Assembly: GCA_041744735.1 (NCBI GenBank)
Contig: JBGTKH010000125.1
Coordinates: 1-9,658, forward strand
Source of the DNA: JBGTKH01 sp041744735
Lineage (GTDB): Bacteria; Planctomycetota; Planctomycetia; Pirellulales; Pirellulaceae
Direction: 5' to 3'
DNA length: 9,658 nucleotides
The notes under the pieces: model-generated
The model's database searches: none
What the model was told of the DNA's origin: nothing
What the model saw: the letters and a program-made list of their open reading frames with translations, nothing else
Part shown: in pieces, positions 5,960 through 9,658 of the stretch
Layout: every line of letters starts with the position of its first letter
Position numbering within the stretch: the first letter of the stretch is position 1
Made by a program: the position numbers and the translations under genes

Positions 5960-6757
5960 ATGCGTATTTGCCATTTGGCGGCGGTTGCTGCCGTCGCGTG
6001 CCTGTTGACTGGCTCGACATCGTGGGGCCAGACGACCGCCGGATATCGATCCACGAGTGCTTGGTCGGCCCGCTCCACCGCATACTCACACAGCCACCTG
6101 TGGAACAGTCATTGCGATTCGGCATGCGGCTGTGAGAAGGCACCCGTTTGCGCTCCGCACTGCGGCGCGGAACCCGCATGCGGATGCGACCCGTGTTGCC
6201 CGCGTTTTCTCCCGAGGGTGTTGAACGGCATCGGCAAAACGCTGGACAGGATTTTGATTTGCAATAAATGCTGCAAGCCGACGTGTTGCGACAAACCGGC
6301 CAAGACTTGCTGCGAGCCGGTGAAGTCATGCTGCTCCAAGCCACTCTGCTCATGCGACAAGGGGTGCACGTCGAAGGGATGCGATTGCGGCCACCATGAT
6401 TCCAACTCCATTCCGCAGCACATTACGCCACCCAGCCCGTTCCTGGACGAAGAATTGCCCCCCATGCCGCCACGAGACGCGCGGCGCACGTATCCGAATT
6501 GGAGCACTCCATCCACATCACGCAGCAACACGCCGACGCCGGCACGGGTGATTGACGCCGCGCCGCAAAAGACAGCGGCCGAGACGCCAACGTCCGCCGC
6601 GCCCCAGCGGCTGAGCGTGAACCAGGACATGTCCACGTTGATGCGTAAAGCCGAGCCCGAAGCTCGCGATGCGTCGGTGGTTCGCCGTGCCAGTGCAGAC
6701 TCGGACGTTCGTTCGTCCGGCGCGCGTTCCTCGCAGCCGTCCAATCCGCTGCGATAA
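5960..6757 (+). CDS. Secreted cysteine-rich protein of unknown function
   Basis: A 265-residue protein I cannot assign to a characterised family. ATG 5960 follows a strong GGAGG (5948-5952) with 7-nt spacing. Residues 1-23 form a Sec signal peptide (hydrophobic LAAVAAVACLL, probable cleavage after SWG or WGQ). Residues 52-143 hold 23 cysteines, many as CC pairs in a loose seven- to eight-residue rhythm (NKCCKPTCC, KTCC, KSCC, PLCSC), with H-rich flanks such as CDCGHH. The middle (151-215) is rich in Pro, Ser and Thr and looks disordered; the tail is charged and low in complexity. Likely exported, where the cysteines could form disulfides or bind metal, or anchor a cell-surface or wall structure. 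Planctomycetes are known to have unusual Cys-rich surface proteins, but a link is inference. No lipobox is convincing. It converges on the sulfur gene pair. Confidence 0.8.
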   Translation: MRICHLAAVAAVACLLTGSTSWGQTTAGYRSTSAWSARSTAYSHSHLWNSHCDSACGCEKAPVCAPHCGAEPACGCDPCCPRFLPRVLNGIGKTLDRILICNKCCKPTCCDKPAKTCCEPVKSCCSKPLCSCDKGCTSKGCDCGHHDSNSIPQHITPPSPFLDEELPPMPPRDARRTYPNWSTPSTSRSNTPTPARVIDAAPQKTAAETPTSAAPQRLSVNQDMSTLMRKAEPEARDASVVRRASADSDVRSSGARSSQPSNPLR

Positions 6758-6772
6758 GAGACATCGGGCAAC

Positions 6773-6830
6773 GTAGGACGGATTGCCAATCCGTCCTGTT
6801 TTAGGCGGACGGATTAGCAATCCGTCCTAC
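6773..6830. repeat. REPIN-like inverted hairpin pair, GACGGA class, copy 2
   Basis: GTAG (6773-6776) is followed by a hairpin GACGGATT/AATCCGTC with loop GCC (6777-6795). The mirror copy is a hairpin with the same arms and loop AGC (6808-6826) followed by CTAC (6827-6830). The two halves are inverted copies over 25 bp (6772-6796 and 6807-6831) with one mismatch, around a 10-nt spacer. Its outer bases equal those of the copy at 3072-3141; only the inner stem and loop differ. It fills the 80-bp gap between the convergent Cys-rich and trans-sulfuration genes and could fold as a terminator in both directions. Confidence 0.75.
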
Positions 6831-6837
6831 GGTGCGG

Positions 6838-7980
6838 CTAAGCATCCAGCGCCTGATGGAGGTCGTCGCGCAGGTCGTCGAAGTCTTCCAGTCCGACGGA
6901 CAACCGAATCAAGCCGTCGGTGATGCCGTGAGCGGCCCGGTCTGCCGGGTCGTAGCTGGCGTGCGACATCGAGGCGGGTTGCTCGATCAGCGACTCGACG
7001 GCACCGAGGCTGACGGCCAGTTGAAAGAGTTCCGTCGATTCGCAAACCCGTTTGGTTTTTTGGAAGTCCCCCGCGACTTCAAAGCTTAACATGGCTCCGA
7101 ACCCGCCGTGCATCTGGCGAGCCGCGATCTCGTGGCCAGCGTGCGACGTAAGACCCGGATACAGCACGCGGTGCACGCGCGGGTCGGAGCCTAGCCACTC
7201 GGCCAATCGCTGAGCCGAGCGGCATTGCTCGCGCATCCGCAACTCAAGCGTCTTGATGCCGCGGCTGACCAGGAACGAATCGAACGGGCTGAGCACCGCG
7301 CCGGTTGCGTTCTGAATAAAGTACAGCCGATCGAAAAGCGATTTGTCTTTGACCACAAGTGCACCGCCAAGCACGTCGCTGTGACCGCCTAAGTACTTCG
7401 TAGCAGAGTGCATCACGATGTCGGCCCCCAACTCCAACGGTCGCGTCAACGCCGGGCTGGCGAAAGTACTATCAACTCCCAACAGCAGCCCGCGCCGTTT
7501 TGCCAACTCGGCGCATGCTGCGATATCGGTGATCGACATCAACGGATTACCGGGACTTTCGATCCACAGCAGTTTCGTTTGCGGCGTGATCGCGGCTTCC
7601 AGCCTTTGCAAATCCGTCGTCGCAGCCAGCGTCACACGAATACCAGCCCGGTTGACGATTTTATGCAGCAGCCGATACGTCCCGCCGTAAATGTCCGACC
7701 CCGCCAGAATGTGATCGCCCGACTCCAACAGCATCGTCACGCAGTGCGTGGCCGCCATGCCCGACGAAAAGGCCAACGCCCCGGACCCCAATTCCAGCGA
7801 CGCCAACGTGCGTTCCAGATTCTTACGCGTGGGATTTCCGCTGCGCGTATAGTCGAACTCAGCCCACACTCCCGCGCCGGGTTGCACAAACGTCGAGGCA
7901 ACGTGAATCGGCGGCACCACCGCCCCCGTCTGCGGGTCGCGCTCGTTGCCAACGTGAATCGATCGGGTGCGAAATTTCAT
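6838..7980 (-). CDS. Trans-sulfuration PLP enzyme (cystathionine gamma-lyase or gamma-synthase type)
   Basis: A 380-residue fold-type I PLP enzyme of the Cys/Met metabolism family, normal in length. Visible landmarks are FDYTRSGNPTR (42-52), FSSGMAA for the PLP phosphate (71-77), YGG (98-100), ESPGNP (141-146), D170 and the Schiff-base lysine K195 in SATKYLGGHSD. The end (LGAVESLIEQPASMSHASY) fits gamma-lyase or gamma-synthase better than the beta-lyase MetC, but these activities are hard to separate by eye. It follows a second family member on the same strand after 100 bp of repeat DNA. A sensible pairing is that the upstream enzyme makes cystathionine and this one cleaves it, to cysteine by reverse trans-sulfuration or to homocysteine. 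No clear Shine-Dalgarno precedes ATG 7980; the upstream bases are the heptanucleotide array. Confidence 0.88.
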   Translation of the reverse strand: MKFRTRSIHVGNERDPQTGAVVPPIHVASTFVQPGAGVWAEFDYTRSGNPTRKNLERTLASLELGSGALAFSSGMAATHCVTMLLESGDHILAGSDIYGGTYRLLHKIVNRAGIRVTLAATTDLQRLEAAITPQTKLLWIESPGNPLMSITDIAACAELAKRRGLLLGVDSTFASPALTRPLELGADIVMHSATKYLGGHSDVLGGALVVKDKSLFDRLYFIQNATGAVLSPFDSFLVSRGIKTLELRMREQCRSAQRLAEWLGSDPRVHRVLYPGLTSHAGHEIAARQMHGGFGAMLSFEVAGDFQKTKRVCESTELFQLAVSLGAVESLIEQPASMSHASYDPADRAAHGITDGLIRLSVGLEDFDDLRDDLHQALDA

Positions 7981-8040
7981 TTGTCACTTGTCATTTGTCA
8001 CTTGTCACTTGTCATTTGTCACTTGTCACTTGTCATTTGT
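7981..8040. repeat. Heptanucleotide tandem array, (TTGTCAC/TTGTCAT)
   Basis: Eight exact 7-bp units plus a 4-bp partial run without gaps: TTGTCAC and TTGTCAT alternate in the order C-T-C, C-T-C, C-T, giving a 21-bp higher-order repeat. The array begins directly at the start codon of the downstream trans-sulfuration gene. Unlike CRISPR it has no spacers. Heptanucleotide arrays of this type are known from other bacteria, for example the STRR repeats of filamentous cyanobacteria; whether this is the same family cannot be settled here. Confidence 0.9.
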
Positions 8041-8090
8041 GGCCAAGGGTAGCTCCTTGCAAATGACAAATGACCAAGGACTAATGACCT
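8030..8090. repeat. Inverted degenerate heptamers and a hairpin at the end of the array
   Basis: Four degenerate units in opposite orientation (ATGACAA, ATGACCA, AGGACTA, ATGACCT) fill 8063-8090 in perfect 7-bp register. TTGTCATTTG (8030-8039) pairs perfectly with CAAATGACAA (8060-8069), and CAAGG (8044-8048) pairs with CCTTG (8055-8059) inside it, making a two-stage hairpin. Read on the minus strand, these units encode the last two residues (GH) and the TAG stop of the cystathionine gamma-synthase, so the repeat has overrun the gene end. No T-run follows, so it is not an obvious terminator. Confidence 0.7.
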
Positions 8091-9292
8091 TCAAGTGCTT
8101 GTTGCAGATCGGCGATCAAGTCTTCCGTATTCTCAATCCCGCACGACAGGCGGATCATGTTGTCGGGGATGCCGAATTTGCGGCGTTCTTCGGGCGTGCA
8201 TTCGTAGTAGCTCATGACCAGCGGCTGTTCAATCAGCGATTCCACACCGCCGAGGCTCGGTGCGATGCGGGCCAGCTTCACGCGATCGACGACGTCCGCG
8301 GTGGCGCGCCAATCGGCGCCTTTGACCAAAAACGTGATCAGGCCGCCGAAACCGCGCATCGTGCGTTTGGCGACTTCATAATACGAATGCGTTTCCAGTC
8401 CGGGATAGTAAACTTTCTCAACGCGCGGATGCTCGGCGAGAAACCTGGCAATGGCGAGCCCGTTGGCATTGTGCTGCTGCATGCGCAACGCAAACGTTTT
8501 CAGTCCGCGTTCAAGCAGGTACATGTTATGCGGCGAGTTGATCGCGCCCATGATGCCGCGCAGCTTGCGGACGAGCTCCAGCTTCTCATTCGATCCGATG
8601 ATCACACCGGCCAGCAAATCATTGTGGCCGCCCAGGTACTTCGTGGCCGAGTGCAGCACGTAGTCGATCCCGTAGGCCAGCGGCTGGGCGTTAAACGGTG
8701 TGGCCAGCGTCGCGTCAATCAGCGTCTCTACTCCGTGCCGCTTGCCAATCGCCGCAAAACGTTCCAGATCGATGATGCTCAGGTGCGGGTTCGTCGGCGA
8801 TTCGCTGACTAGCAGCTTGGTCCGCGGCGAAATGGCGGCCTCCATCGCCTCGTAATCACACGCTTTAACTTGCCGCGTGACGACGCCGAACCGCGACAAG
8901 TGTTTCGAGCAAAACTCGCGGCTGCGATGATAACATTCGTCGAAGAAGACCACTTCGTCGCCGCCGTTCAGCTTGGCCATCAGCAACCCCACGATGGCCG
9001 CCATGCCGCTGGCGAACAGCAACGCTTGCTCGCCGCCCTCCAGCGCGGCCAGCTTCCGCTCGACCACCTTCTCGCCCGGATTGCCGTAGCGGCCGTATTC
9101 CTCGCGTGGCAATTTTTGTTCAATGAAATCGATCACGGCCTGCGTATCGCGGAACGTGTACGTTGCGGCGCAAATGATCGGGTCAGTGATGGCGTCGCCG
9201 AATTTCTGGCGTTCTTCGCCGGCATGCACGGATACCGTGGAAGGGCCGGGCGAAGATTTGTTGTCGGACGACGGGAATAGCTTGGAAGTCAT
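8081..9292 (-). CDS. metB: Cystathionine gamma-synthase, plant-like
   Basis: A 403-residue PLP enzyme of the Cys/Met metabolism family, expected to join cysteine with an activated homoserine to form cystathionine on the route to methionine. Landmarks: STVSVHAGE (18-26), the pair IDFIEQK and EYGRYGNPGEK (54-75), FASGMAA (93-99), ESPTNPHLS (164-172), D193 and the PLP lysine K218 in HSATKYLGGHNDLLAG. From memory, the IDFxEK...EYGRYGNP and GGHNDxLAG wording and the end (ESLIEQPLVMSYYECTPEER) follow plant cystathionine gamma-synthase more closely than E. coli MetB. Plant enzymes use O-phosphohomoserine, so substrate is an open question. I chose ATG 9292; TTG 9298 has a better-spaced GGAG and would add two residues. 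It lies 61 nt after an intrinsic terminator, suggesting attenuation. The last codons and stop lie in repeat DNA. Confidence 0.88.
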   Translation of the reverse strand: MTSKLFPSSDNKSSPGPSTVSVHAGEERQKFGDAITDPIICAATYTFRDTQAVIDFIEQKLPREEYGRYGNPGEKVVERKLAALEGGEQALLFASGMAAIVGLLMAKLNGGDEVVFFDECYHRSREFCSKHLSRFGVVTRQVKACDYEAMEAAISPRTKLLVSESPTNPHLSIIDLERFAAIGKRHGVETLIDATLATPFNAQPLAYGIDYVLHSATKYLGGHNDLLAGVIIGSNEKLELVRKLRGIMGAINSPHNMYLLERGLKTFALRMQQHNANGLAIARFLAEHPRVEKVYYPGLETHSYYEVAKRTMRGFGGLITFLVKGADWRATADVVDRVKLARIAPSLGGVESLIEQPLVMSYYECTPEERRKFGIPDNMIRLSCGIENTEDLIADLQQALEGH

Positions 9293-9353
9293 GGTCAACG
9301 ATGGCTCCGCGGGAAAGGAAACACGCAGATTTGCCCCGCGAGCCGGAACTGAT

Positions 9354-9400
9354 AAAAAAATCGCCGCGTCGCCAACCTGCCGTTGGCTCGACCGCGGCGA
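9354..9400 (-). terminator. Intrinsic terminator in front of the cystathionine gamma-synthase gene
   Basis: On the minus strand, TCGCCGCG (9400-9393) pairs with CGCGGCGA (9368-9361). Inside, TCG/CGA and CCAAC/GTTGG continue the stem with two small bulges and a 5-nt loop, about 16 pairs in all. Seven U residues follow at once (9360-9354). There is no T-run on the plus strand, so it works only toward the gene. It ends 61 nt before the start codon at 9292. Confidence 0.85.
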
Positions 9401-9530
9401 AATTAACTCAAGCTGAATCGCCCTGACCCGTGGTCACCCTAGTGGCTGACCGAATCTTCCTCCGTGGCAAGTTGGCGGGCGATGGCTCTTTAGCAGTTTC
9501 AGGCTGCAAGCGGCCGCAAATCCCTAAGCA
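9354..9530 (-). ncRNA. Candidate structured leader (attenuator) or small RNA upstream of cystathionine gamma-synthase
   Basis: The segment between the promoter and the terminator has no open frame but folds well. ATCGCCC (9483-9477) pairs perfectly with GGGCGAT (9423-9417), enclosing 53 nt with an inner hairpin GGTCA/TGACC (9451-9447 with 9436-9432). The same upstream ATCGCC could instead pair with GGCGAT in the 3' arm of the terminator (9365-9360), a possible switch between two structures. I do not find the core of the SAM-I, SAM-II, SAH, cobalamin or T-box classes. It may be a leader controlling the methionine genes, or an independent RNA of about 175 nt. The 93 bases beyond the promoter (9566-9658) show nothing recognisable. 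Confidence 0.45.
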
Positions 9531-9536
9531 GGCCAC

Positions 9537-9565
9537 ATTCTACTGGTACGCGCGGCGCTTGGCAA
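9537..9565 (-). promoter_or_regulatory. Sigma70-like promoter for the sulfur gene pair and its leader
   Basis: On the minus strand TTGCCA (9565-9560, five of six) and TAGAAT (9542-9537, five of six) are separated by exactly 17 bp. The transcript would start near 9530, about 240 nt before the start codon of the cystathionine gamma-synthase, and would read through the terminator at 9400-9354. Confidence 0.55.
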
Positions 9566-9658
9566 GCGTGTGGAGAGATTGGTGGTGATACCATTTGGCG
9601 TTCAGCGCTGTAACCGCGGCCGGGCTCAGACGTACAGAATTCAATTTTGCCGGCGAAA

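Noticed and set aside
5960..6031. Lipoprotein signal at C14 of the Cys-rich protein
   Set aside because: The preceding A-V-A is a poor lipobox, and cleavage there would leave too short a hydrophobic segment.
7981..8040. CRISPR array
   Set aside because: Units are 7 bp, contiguous and without spacers.
9401..9530. T-box, SAM-type riboswitch or RNase P RNA
   Set aside because: AGGGTG and GGAGGAAG are faintly similar to T-box and RNase P signatures, but the conserved cores do not match.

Overview
The window reads as a bacterial chromosome segment, most likely from a planctomycete (Pirellulales-like). This is inferred from moderately high GC, a secreted Cys-rich protein of a style I associate with that phylum, a plant-like cystathionine gamma-synthase, and intergenic gaps packed with small palindromic repeats. 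No rRNA, tRNA, CRISPR array or complete transposase gene is visible.

Left end (1-1868), accessory or defence-like: the first 39 codons of a DUF4062-type protein run off the left edge on the minus strand. A gene-poor gap of about 630 bp follows, then a toxin-antitoxin pair with a coiled-coil antitoxin (747-944) and a PIN-domain VapC-type toxin (944-1366). Tail-to-tail with the toxin lies a TIR-like gene whose 3' part appears lost at the toxin junction.

Middle (1869-6757), housekeeping: proB (glutamate 5-kinase, minus) is divergent from purF (amidophosphoribosyltransferase, plus). purF converges on trmB (tRNA m7G46 methyltransferase, minus). trmB is divergent from a secreted protein with 23 cysteines in a 92-residue core.

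Right end (6838-9658), sulfur amino acid metabolism on the minus strand: a plant-like cystathionine gamma-synthase is followed by a second trans-sulfuration PLP enzyme. Together they could make cystathionine and split it. The first gene is preceded by a good sigma70-like promoter, about 130 nt of foldable sequence and a textbook intrinsic terminator 61 nt before the start codon. This looks like an attenuated leader or a small RNA.

The most interesting signal is in the gaps. Four elements (3072-3141, 3180-3224, 4993-5046, 6773-6830) share one architecture: GTAG (once GTGG), then a hairpin with 8-nt arms and a 3-4 nt loop, arranged as inverted pairs ending in CTAC or CCAC. Stem sequences differ between copies but stay complementary, and in one class the loop is always GTGA. 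This is the layout of REP/REPIN elements, which RAYT (Y1 HUH) transposases recognise by a GTAG tetranucleotide next to a hairpin. One copy sits inside an 81-bp inverted-repeat element flanked by an 8-9 bp direct repeat. A separate heptanucleotide tandem array fills the gap between the two sulfur genes and supplies the stop codon of one and abuts the start codon of the other.
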